DNA of 11,938 nt, taken from positions 1 through 11,938 of the forward strand of contig JAFAWN010000388.1 of assembly GCA_019241735.1 (NCBI GenBank), in the 5' to 3' direction. A program made the translations under genes and the position numbers. Source of the DNA: Terriglobales bacterium (GTDB lineage Bacteria; Acidobacteriota; Terriglobia; Terriglobales; Acidobacteriaceae). The notes under the pieces are model-generated. The model saw only the letters and a program-made list of their open reading frames with translations. It was not told the DNA's origin and searched no databases. Shown one piece after another: positions 1 to 6,659 of this stretch; position 1 is the stretch's first letter; every line of letters starts with the position of its first letter.

Positions 1-520
1 TCCAACTCCCGACTCCGCCGCAGGACCTGTTATGACGGCTGCTACCCGGGCCGTCCTGCCGCCGCTTGAGATTGAAGTCGTCGCCGGTGATCAGCATCGC
101 AATGTGCAGGCGGGAAGCAACTCAGTAAAAGTTAACCTCCAAGCGCCGGCTGCCACTAGCGCGCCCGCGGTTGACAACAAGTCGTCCGCTCCGCCAAATC
201 GCGAGGTGGCAGTTGCCGCGAACACCTCGGGACGAGTCCAGTTATCGCCCCAGGCCGCCCAGGTGGTTTCCCATCCGGTGCAGCCGGACTATCCACTGCT
301 GGCGCGGCAAATGAAAGTCCAGGGCGCGGTCGTGCTACAAGCCCTGATCGGCAAGACTGGTGTTATTCAGGATTTGAAAGTTGTAAGTGGACCGGCCATC
401 CTCTCCGCCGCGGCGCGCGAGGCAGTCACCCAGTGGCACTTCAAGCCCTATTTCGAAAACGGGCAGCCCGTCGAAACCCAGGCGCGCATCACGGTGAATT
501 TCACCATCTCAACCAATTGA
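1..520 (+). CDS. Energy transducer TonB family protein, 3' end (5' truncated by window)
   Basis: The reading frame is open from base 2 to a TGA at 518-520, with no stop before the first visible ATG at 32, so that ATG is probably internal and the gene begins upstream of the window. The last ~83 residues (about nt 263-511) form a TonB C-terminal domain: the Y-P-x-x-A-R motif in QPDYPLLARQMKVQGAVV, the G-x-I-x-D-L-x-V-V-S-G segment, the A-V-x-Q-W-x-F-K-P-Y motif, and a closing beta strand ITVNFTI. The part before it is rich in Pro, Ala and Ser, as in the periplasm-spanning linkers of TonB proteins. TonB proteins carry proton-motive energy from ExbB/ExbD in the inner membrane to outer-membrane receptors. 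The gene lies 214 bases upstream of, and in the same orientation as, a large TonB-dependent receptor, so it may serve that receptor; many related genomes carry several such stand-alone transducers. The missing N-terminus should hold the membrane anchor, or some other domain if this is a longer fusion protein. Confidence 0.85.
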   Translation, partial: PTPDSAAGPVMTAATRAVLPPLEIEVVAGDQHRNVQAGSNSVKVNLQAPAATSAPAVDNKSSAPPNREVAVAANTSGRVQLSPQAAQVVSHPVQPDYPLLARQMKVQGAVVLQALIGKTGVIQDLKVVSGPAILSAAAREAVTQWHFKPYFENGQPVETQARITVNFTISTN

Positions 521-542
521 GATTCTGATCTCGTGAATGCCG

Positions 543-561
543 GAGCGGCCTCCTTCCGCTC
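543..561 (+). terminator. Possible terminator hairpin after the TonB gene
   Basis: GAGCGG (543-548) and CCGCTC (556-561) form a perfect 6-bp GC-rich stem with a 7-base loop, 22 bases after the TonB stop codon. No T-run follows, so this is not a canonical Rho-independent terminator. It could slow or stop transcription with a factor, or only protect the mRNA end. Confidence 0.3.
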
Positions 562-643
562 ACATCGGCGTGACTAGCGCATCATCCCTTCGTTCGATCC
601 CATACCAATCTCCCCGCCGTTCTCACTTCTTTTTAAATTAAGG

Positions 644-673
644 TTGCAAAACTCTGTGGAATAGGTTCAGAAT
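644..673 (+). promoter_or_regulatory. Weak sigma70-like promoter candidate for the receptor gene
   Basis: TTGCAA (644-649) and CAGAAT (668-673) match the -35 and -10 consensus at 4 of 6 positions each, with an 18-base spacer, in an AT-richer stretch after 631. This would place transcription start near 680 and give a leader of about 55 bases. The match is weak. It is listed because the 214-base gap and the hairpin at 543-561 suggest that the receptor gene has its own promoter. Confidence 0.25.
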
Positions 674-734
674 ACCGTCCCAAAGTGATAAGGCGCGGTA
701 TCGCGCTCACCAACCCCAGGCGACAGGAGACCCC

Positions 735-3700
735 ATGCGTTCGTTTTCCCTAGTAATTTTTGTCAGCGCATTGCTGTCATTTTCGGCATTCAGTCAGACT
801 GGCACGTCAAGCATTCGCGGCACCATTACCGATCCGCAAGGCCGCGTTGTGGCCCACGCCAAGGTCATACTCACTAATGTAGAAACGAACACCGAACGCA
901 CTACGGTCTCAAACGACACCGGGAATTATATTTTTGACCTGATCATTCCCGCCGAGTACCGCCTGGTAGTGGACGCGAAGGGCTTCAAGACGAACATCGT
1001 CAGTAATGTGAAAGCGCAGGTCGGCAAGCCTACCGAAACCAATGTGCAGTTAGAGTTGGGGGGCGCCAATGAAACTGTCGAGGTCAAAGCGTCAGCGCAG
1101 GAGAATCTGATCAATACAGAAGATGCCACTCTGGGCAACGTGCTGGTCTCGCAGCAGATTACCCAACTGCCACTCGAGGCCAGAAACGTGATTGATCTTC
1201 TCAGCTTACAGCCGGGATCGACGCGCGAGGGATACGTCACCGGAGCCAGAGCGGACCAGTCCAATGTGACGTTGGATGGAGTTGACATTAACAATGCACA
1301 AACCGGCAACGCGGAAATCCCCCGCAGCACCAACAATTTGATAGTTGGAGGGCTGGACAATGACCGGGGTAATATCACCACCGGCCCGGTCTTGCGCCTC
1401 AACTCTGACGCAGTCGAGGAATTTCGCGTAACCACAGCCAATGGAAACGCCAATCAGGGGCGGTCGGCCGGTGCGCAGATCAACATCGTGACGAAATCGG
1501 GAGCAAATAACTGGCACGGAGCAGCATCGGAGTTCTACCGCTCGCGCGGATTCAGCGCCAATAACTGGTTCAACAATCATGCGACCCCCGCAGTTGCTGT
1601 TCCACCGCTTCAGCGCAACACCTTCGAAGGCGCACTCGGCGGGCCGATCGTCAAAGACAAATTGTTCTTCTTCTACGATTATGCCGGACGCCGCGATGCA
1701 CGCAGCGACAGTGAAAGCAGGGTTGTGCCCTTGGCAACTCTGGGCCAGGGCATCATCAATTATCAATATTGCACTGACCCGTCATGCGCCACTGTACTGC
1801 CGGCCTCTTTGAGCGCGGCGCAAGTGCAACAGGTGTACTCGGAAGCGGGTATTAATCCCGCCGCGTTAGCGGCACTGTCTGCGGCGGCAGCAAAGTATCC
1901 AGCCAACGACGTCACCAACGGAGACCAGATTAACACCGGCGGTTATCGGTTCAACGCGCCCACGCCCATGCTATTAAACTCGAACACCGCAAAGTTCGAC
2001 TATAACTTGAGCAAGAGCCAGACAATCTTCGCCAGGCTGCAGATACAGGATGACCACCAAACCCTGCCGCAGTGGCTGCCGGGCGACATCTCGCCGCAGA
2101 TATGGGAACACAATTGGGGCATAGCTGTGGGACACACCTGGACCATAGGGAACAATTGGGTAAATAATTTCCGCTACGGTTTAACCCGTCAGGCGTATAG
2201 CCAAACCGGGGACAGCACCGGAAACGATACCGATTTCCGTTTCGTTTTTCAGCCCAATGGAGAGACTCATCCATTGGATCAAGTCGTTCCGGTCCACAAC
2301 TTCACCGATGATGTGTCTTGGATTCACGGCAAGCACACGATTCAGTTTGGCGGCAACATCCGCAAGATAAACAACCAGCGGACCGACTACGTTGATGCAT
2401 ACGACTTCGCCGAGACCAATCCCTCGTTTTACGCAGGCTCGGGCACAAATGTGTACGGCCTTTTTCAAAATTATCTCGATGCTAACAACCTGCCGGGCGC
2501 TAGTGACTGCTCCAGCGGCACCTGCGTCCCCCTACTTGCCTCCACCAGCGAAGTTCGAAACGCTGCAACCGCGATCATAGGACGGTTCACGCAACTTCAG
2601 GCGTTTTTTACGTTTGCCAAGGATGGCAGTCTGCAGCCGACCGGCACGCCTTCAGTCCGGGATTTTGCCACCCAGGCTTACGACGAATACATTCAGGATA
2701 GCTGGAAGATTAAACCCAGCCTGACATTGACCCTGGGATTGCGGTACAGCCTCGAGCGGCCAGTTTACGAGACTCATGGGTTCCAAGTTCAGCCTACCAT
2801 CCCGTTGGGGCAATACCTTGCGCAACGAGTCGCGGCCGGTCAAATGGGGCAGAATTACGTGCAGCCAATCTCGCTGGACCTTTCCGGTCCGGCCAATGGC
2901 CGCAAGCCGATGTATAACTGGGACAAGAATAACTTCCAGCCAAGGATCGCGGTTGCATGGTCTCCAGATGGCGGCAAAACATCGCTGCGTGGCGGGTACG
3001 CCATCAATAATGATTATTTTGGCGAGGCCCTTGCTGTGGACTTCGATTTGAACACCAGTATCGGCTTCGTGGAAAATTTCCTTAACCACGCAAACACCTA
3101 CGATGTCACCACTGCCAACGGGAAGCCGCTGGGCCCCTTATTTACAGGATTCGGGCAGGCAGTCAGGCCGTTGATTGGTACTGCCGGCGGCACCGTTCCG
3201 ACCAGTCTGGTGTTGCCAGCTCAACTTAGCTCGCTGGACGGCATAAACACCTTTGGGGAGCGCATCGAGCAGTCGCTGGATTCAAACTTACATTCGCCCA
3301 CCGAATACGTTTGGAACTTCACCATAGAGCGGGAATTGCCCAAGGGGGCGACGATTTCTGTATCCTACATCGGCCGTGCAGGGCGCAGTTTGCTGGCGCG
3401 TCGGGATATCGCCCAGTTTAATAATTTGCGCGACCCCAATAATGGAGTTGACTGGTATACCGCGGGCACGGCGCTGGAAAAATTGCGCCAGCAAGGCGTA
3501 CCCATTTCGCAAATACCCTCTCTATTGCCGGCGAACATTAATCAATACTTCAACGATATGTTCCCGGCGCACCTGGCACAGATTCTCAACAACTATGAAG
3601 GGCTGCCGGCAGACCCCACCCAAACTATGGGAGGGTTTGACCCGAACTGGACCAACGCCCAGGCATTTTTGGGATACCAAACGTCCAACGTGGGCTTCTT

Positions 3701-4649
3701 TTCGGGAAATGACTGGACCGATGTCCAAGCGGAAATTGATTTAGCCCTGGCCGCCAACGCCGGCGGCAACCCCGCGGCTACTCGATTCATGCAGCCTCAA
3801 TTTGGTGCGCTATCGGCTTGGTCGACGATTGGAAATTCAAATTACAACGCGCTCACGGTGTCATTGCGTCAACGCATCCGCGATCTCACCATGGATTTTA
3901 ATTACACCTGGGCACACTCCCTTGATGATGCCTCTGGACTGCAAAGTGAAGGCGCTTACGGCAACAACAGCGGCAGCAACGGCGCGTTTATTGTCAATTC
4001 CCTTCAGCAGCGGGGGAACTATGCGAACTCGGATTTCGATGTCCGGCATAGCATAAACGCTGATGTAGTTTGGGACCTGCCGCTGGGTAAAGGCCACGCG
4101 TTTCTGAATTCTTCTGGCCGAACGCTCGATGCGTTCCTGGGGGGCTGGCAATTGTCAAGTATTGTGCGGTGGAACACCGGATTGCCTACAGGAACATCTC
4201 CGTATGATGAGGCCCAATGGGCGGCGAATTGGGAAGTACAATCAACTTCTACACCCACGGCGCCAATCCACTCATGTCCCAGCAAACCGGCGAGTGGACC
4301 GGCGAAGCTATTTGGCAATTGCGATATCACTCAGGTTTATCAGAGTTTCCGCAACGCGTATCCAGGTGAAAATGGCCCCCGAAATTACCTTCGGTACCCC
4401 GGATACTTTGACCTTGACCTTGGCTTGGGCAAGTCCTTCAAGATGCCGTGGAACGAAAACCATCAGCTTCAACTGCGCTGGGATGTTTTTAACGTCACCA
4501 ACACTCAGAGCCTGACTGGCATTACAGACTTCGCTGTTTCCCAAGATCCCGGGCTCAACCATTTAAGCCCGCCGCCGGACTGGTCTAATTTCACACAGAT
4601 TCAAGGCCAGCCCCGGGTCATGCAGATTGGAGCGCGCTACAGCTTCTGA
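735..4649 (+). CDS. TonB-dependent receptor, Oar-like, with carboxypeptidase-regulatory-like domain
   Basis: This 1304-residue protein should sit in the outer membrane and take up or bind a large substrate using TonB energy. Residues 1-20 are a signal peptide (Arg, then a hydrophobic core, ending around AFS-Q). Residues ~26-108 are a carboxypeptidase-regulatory-like beta-sandwich (SIRGTITDPQGRVVAHAKV, then a G-N-Y-x-F segment). Residues ~125-255 resemble the plug, with L-P-L-x-A-R-N at 145-151, T-L-D-G-V-D-I-N at 179-186 and I-N-I-V-T-K-S-G at 249-256. The rest is a long beta-barrel rich in Asn, Gly and aromatic residues, ending in ARYSF with the terminal Phe typical of outer-membrane barrels. 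The start is supported by AGGAGA at 725-730, four bases before the ATG. Three closely spaced Cys pairs (346/351, 592/597, 1181/1196) probably lie in surface loops. The length and order match the Oar-like family abundant in Acidobacteriota. The ligand is unknown: carbohydrate, peptide and adhesion roles are all possible. The TonB gene upstream fits functionally. Confidence 0.93.
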   Translation: MRSFSLVIFVSALLSFSAFSQTGTSSIRGTITDPQGRVVAHAKVILTNVETNTERTTVSNDTGNYIFDLIIPAEYRLVVDAKGFKTNIVSNVKAQVGKPTETNVQLELGGANETVEVKASAQENLINTEDATLGNVLVSQQITQLPLEARNVIDLLSLQPGSTREGYVTGARADQSNVTLDGVDINNAQTGNAEIPRSTNNLIVGGLDNDRGNITTGPVLRLNSDAVEEFRVTTANGNANQGRSAGAQINIVTKSGANNWHGAASEFYRSRGFSANNWFNNHATPAVAVPPLQRNTFEGALGGPIVKDKLFFFYDYAGRRDARSDSESRVVPLATLGQGIINYQYCTDPSCATVLPASLSAAQVQQVYSEAGINPAALAALSAAAAKYPANDVTNGDQINTGGYRFNAPTPMLLNSNTAKFDYNLSKSQTIFARLQIQDDHQTLPQWLPGDISPQIWEHNWGIAVGHTWTIGNNWVNNFRYGLTRQAYSQTGDSTGNDTDFRFVFQPNGETHPLDQVVPVHNFTDDVSWIHGKHTIQFGGNIRKINNQRTDYVDAYDFAETNPSFYAGSGTNVYGLFQNYLDANNLPGASDCSSGTCVPLLASTSEVRNAATAIIGRFTQLQAFFTFAKDGSLQPTGTPSVRDFATQAYDEYIQDSWKIKPSLTLTLGLRYSLERPVYETHGFQVQPTIPLGQYLAQRVAAGQMGQNYVQPISLDLSGPANGRKPMYNWDKNNFQPRIAVAWSPDGGKTSLRGGYAINNDYFGEALAVDFDLNTSIGFVENFLNHANTYDVTTANGKPLGPLFTGFGQAVRPLIGTAGGTVPTSLVLPAQLSSLDGINTFGERIEQSLDSNLHSPTEYVWNFTIERELPKGATISVSYIGRAGRSLLARRDIAQFNNLRDPNNGVDWYTAGTALEKLRQQGVPISQIPSLLPANINQYFNDMFPAHLAQILNNYEGLPADPTQTMGGFDPNWTNAQAFLGYQTSNVGFFSGNDWTDVQAEIDLALAANAGGNPAATRFMQPQFGALSAWSTIGNSNYNALTVSLRQRIRDLTMDFNYTWAHSLDDASGLQSEGAYGNNSGSNGAFIVNSLQQRGNYANSDFDVRHSINADVVWDLPLGKGHAFLNSSGRTLDAFLGGWQLSSIVRWNTGLPTGTSPYDEAQWAANWEVQSTSTPTAPIHSCPSKPASGPAKLFGNCDITQVYQSFRNAYPGENGPRNYLRYPGYFDLDLGLGKSFKMPWNENHQLQLRWDVFNVTNTQSLTGITDFAVSQDPGLNHLSPPPDWSNFTQIQGQPRVMQIGARYSF

Positions 4650-4651
4650 AG

Positions 4652-4694
4652 ATTCGGGCACCCGGGCGAATGCCGACGCGCGGCTATTTAGCCG
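4652..4694. terminator. Hairpins between convergent genes, possible bidirectional terminator
   Basis: Only 34 bases separate the receptor stop (4649) from the stop of the minus-strand oxidoreductase (4684). The stretch holds ATTCG...CGAAT (4652-4656 and 4667-4671) and CGGCT-ATTT-AGCCG (4681-4694), a perfect 5-bp stem that includes the oxidoreductase TAG stop. Neither is followed by a clear T-run on either strand, so termination here is a position-based inference. Confidence 0.3.
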
Positions 4695-6255
4695 CCGGCC
4701 CCAGCGGATCTACAGCGGGGCCATTAAGCACTTTGCCCAGAGGGTCGAACCGCGAACCGTGGCAGGGACAATCCCAGCTGCGCTCAGTTGAATTCCAGTT
4801 GACAATGCAACCCAGGTGCGGACAGACCGCAGAGTGCCGATGCAATTTTCCTGCCTCGTCGCGGTACGCTGCAACCTTGGACAGACCTTTTAGTAATACT
4901 GCGCCCGTTCCGGGTTTGATTTCTTCCGGGCTATCCACTTCCGCCGGCGTCACCCACGTTGCATACTGCCCCGCAACGTTTAAGTTTTCCTCCGCAAACT
5001 TGAGGGAAGCCCGAAGCGGCTTGCGCGAGGGATCGTACAGTCTCGCCCAAGGATTCTCCCTCCTCATAATTAAGTCTGTTATGAGAATCCCGGCGATAGT
5101 CCCGTGAGTGAGGCCCATGCCTGAATCCCCAGTCGATATATAGATGTTGTCCTCATCGCCGGGATTGCGGCCGATAAACCCCAGATCATCAATGCTGTTC
5201 ATAATCTGCCCAGACCACTGGAATTCCGGTTCACCCAGCCCCGGGAAATGGCTTCGCGCCCACGCTCTCAAACGCGCAAATCGATTTTCGAGTTCTTCGG
5301 CCTGGCCCGTCTTGTGATCTTCGCCGCCGATAATGAGAATTTCTTGTCCGGCGTTTTTATCTTCCCTTGGAACTGTGCGCACGTAATGAAATGGCTCTTC
5401 CATGTCCCAGAACAACGCAGTGGGAATTGAATTTTTAGGGACGGGGATCCCAACAATGTAGGTTCGGTAGGCGGCCTGTTTGGTGTGCATCTTCACCCAG
5501 TCGTTGACGGAGGTGTTTGTTGCCACCACTACTGCGCGTGCAGTGATTTTCTTTTTGTTTTTCGTTTCAACCTTGGCCGATGGTCCTCCAGTTATCTCCT
5601 TAGCTTCGGTGTCGCCATAAATACGACCGCCGTTGCGGACAATGGCTTTGCTGAGCCCCGAAAGATATTTCAATGGATGGAAGCGCGCCTGACGCCTGAA
5701 TTCCAGACACCGGCCGAGCTTCAAGTCCAGAGGCGGGTCCTTGATTTGGGAGACGTCCATACCTGCGCGGGAAGCGGCCTCAAATTCCTCCTGAAGATCT
5801 TTTTCGGAGCCCTTGACTCCGGGGAACAAATAGCCGCTGAGGCGCTCAAAATCGCAGTTGATTTCTTCTTCTTTTGCAATCCGTTCAATTTCGGAAATGG
5901 CTGCACCATGGCTGTCGGCTGCAAGTTTTGCACCCTCTGCGCCGTGCAAGCGCTCAATCTCCACATAGCGTGCATCTACTTCATTGGAAAGGTGCGCGCT
6001 GGTATGCGATGTCTCTCCGGCGCCGATTCCGTTCTTCTCAATGACAATCACGGACTTCCCCTCACGGGCCAGCTTATAAGCGGTCGTCAACCCGGCTATA
6101 CCAGCTCCAACGACGCACACATCCGCCTCCGCGTTTGTGTCCAGTCCCGGCATCGCCAAGTTCGGGGCGGTCTCAGCCCAGACTGATGTTGTGCTGACTT
6201 TGCCCAGGGAATCCTGCGATTTTTCACGTTGAGATTTGCCCGGCCTTTGTGCCAT
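4684..6255 (-). CDS. FAD-dependent oxidoreductase with C-terminal Rieske [2Fe-2S] domain
   Basis: This 523-residue protein should be a soluble redox enzyme oxidising an amine- or amino-acid-like substrate. Residues ~45-400 form a DAO-type FAD domain: the Rossmann motif VVGAGIAGLTTAYKLAREG with G50, G52 and G55, the acidic end of strand 2 in VIVIEK, and a late FAD-contact segment around 372-390 (YISTGDSGMGLTHGTIAG). Residues ~428-520 form a Rieske domain with cluster ligands C478, H480, C496 and H499. C483 and C498 occupy the disulfide positions of bc1-type Rieske proteins, so the cluster looks high-potential. The length and domain order match the uncharacterised family that includes Bacillus YhfW. 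There is no signal peptide or membrane segment. The ATG at 6255 leaves ~44 residues before the FAD fold, including the S-V-W element that resembles the family N-terminus; no clear Shine-Dalgarno sequence is seen. The gene stands alone, convergent with the receptor and divergent from the glycosyltransferase. Substrate and electron partner are unknown. Confidence 0.92.
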   Translation of the reverse strand: MAQRPGKSQREKSQDSLGKVSTTSVWAETAPNLAMPGLDTNAEADVCVVGAGIAGLTTAYKLAREGKSVIVIEKNGIGAGETSHTSAHLSNEVDARYVEIERLHGAEGAKLAADSHGAAISEIERIAKEEEINCDFERLSGYLFPGVKGSEKDLQEEFEAASRAGMDVSQIKDPPLDLKLGRCLEFRRQARFHPLKYLSGLSKAIVRNGGRIYGDTEAKEITGGPSAKVETKNKKKITARAVVVATNTSVNDWVKMHTKQAAYRTYIVGIPVPKNSIPTALFWDMEEPFHYVRTVPREDKNAGQEILIIGGEDHKTGQAEELENRFARLRAWARSHFPGLGEPEFQWSGQIMNSIDDLGFIGRNPGDEDNIYISTGDSGMGLTHGTIAGILITDLIMRRENPWARLYDPSRKPLRASLKFAEENLNVAGQYATWVTPAEVDSPEEIKPGTGAVLLKGLSKVAAYRDEAGKLHRHSAVCPHLGCIVNWNSTERSWDCPCHGSRFDPLGKVLNGPAVDPLGPAAK

Positions 6256-6325
6256 AAAGTGTCTTAACCATCCGAGTTTAGATTAATCGTGCTATTTTCC
6301 AGCATTGGATGCAGATAATGGCAGC

Positions 6326-6370
6326 CGATCATTCACGCGGAATGTACGGTATCGATCATTACCGCGGCAT
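6326..6370. repeat. Imperfect 18-base direct repeat, 27-base period, in divergent promoter region
   Basis: Two copies lie at 6326-6343 (CGATCATTCACGCGGAAT) and 6353-6370 (CGATCATTACCGCGGCAT), matching at 15 of 18 positions and sharing CGATCATT and CGCGG blocks. They sit between the oxidoreductase start (6255) and the promoter candidate at 6412. This arrangement suggests paired operator sites for a regulator binding the same face of the region, but the 27-base period is not an integral number of helical turns. A 22-codon frame at 6309-6377 runs through both copies in phase, so a coding origin for the repeat cannot be excluded. Confidence 0.45.
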
Positions 6371-6397
6371 TTTGTGACAAAAACTCTATGTTCATTA

Positions 6398-6410
6398 CAG
6401 GTAATACCTG
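6398..6410. promoter_or_regulatory. Perfect 13-base palindrome next to a -35 box, candidate operator
   Basis: CAGGTAATACCTG is a perfect 6+1+6 inverted repeat. It ends one base before the candidate -35 hexamer at 6412. This is a standard place for an activator or repressor site acting on the plus-strand promoter. The regulator is not in the window and I cannot assign a family. Confidence 0.4.
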
Positions 6411-6411
6411 A

Positions 6412-6440
6412 TTGTCCGGCATTAGTTGGGATGGTATAAC
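6412..6440 (+). promoter_or_regulatory. Sigma70-like promoter candidate for the glycosyltransferase gene
   Basis: TTGTCC (6412-6417) and TATAAC (6435-6440) are separated by exactly 17 bases. The -10 differs from TATAAT at one position and the -35 matches at four. Transcription would begin near 6447 and give a leader of about 213 bases before the glycosyltransferase ATG at 6660. TAACA (6437-6441) and TGTTA (6446-6450) form a short dyad across the -10 and start region. Confidence 0.5.
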
Positions 6441-6497
6441 AGCAATGTTAACCGCTTAAGATTGCGGGTTTCGCTCGGGTACAGCCATCCCAGCCGC

Positions 6498-6536
6498 CGT
6501 CGCATCCTTCCGACGCGATGTCTGCGGCTGGATGCG
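6498..6536 (+). promoter_or_regulatory. Alternative stem-loops in the leader
   Basis: CGTCG (6498-6502) can pair with CGACG (6511-6515), while CGCATCC (6501-6507) can pair perfectly with GGATGCG (6530-6536). The two stems share bases 6501-6502 and so exclude each other. That is the geometry of a switchable leader, but short stems also arise by chance, and no conserved riboswitch core is recognisable here. Confidence 0.25.
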
Positions 6537-6587
6537 AGTTAAAGCCTGGTACTTGTTGTCGTACGTCTCTCAATCATGTTGAACTTC

Positions 6588-6615
6588 TCAGGCATTTCCC
6601 GCGGGAATTGCCTGA
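6588..6615 (+). promoter_or_regulatory. 28-base near-perfect dyad in the glycosyltransferase leader
   Basis: Bases 6588-6615 read TCAGGCA...TGCCTGA around a CCCGCGGG centre and pair at 13 of 14 positions; the only mismatch is T6595 with T6608. As RNA it would fold into a 12-pair-long stem with one U-U mismatch and a CGCG loop. As DNA it is a strong symmetric protein-binding candidate. No T-run follows on either strand, so it is not an intrinsic terminator. It ends 44 bases before the glycosyltransferase ATG. Confidence 0.5.
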
Positions 6616-6623
6616 TGAAAAAT

Positions 6624-6646
6624 GGCCGGTAATTTTGAAACCGGTC
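6624..6646 (+). promoter_or_regulatory. Second leader hairpin close to the glycosyltransferase start
   Basis: GGCCGGT (6624-6630) pairs with ACCGGTC (6640-6646), seven pairs with one G-U, around a 9-base AT-rich loop. It starts 8 bases after the large dyad and ends 13 bases before the ATG at 6660, where a ribosome binding site would normally be. No Shine-Dalgarno sequence is visible there, so the structure could influence translation initiation. Confidence 0.35.
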
Positions 6647-6659
6647 CACACATTTAGCC

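Noticed and set aside
1206..1766. 186-codon minus-strand ORF inside the receptor gene
   Set aside because: Antisense to the plug region of a clear TonB-dependent receptor; no domain in its translation.
5485..6186. Long plus-strand ORF (233 codons) opposite the FAD-Rieske gene
   Set aside because: It is antisense to a gene with complete FAD motifs, its translation is Cys- and Phe-rich without recognisable domains, and no ribosome binding site precedes it.
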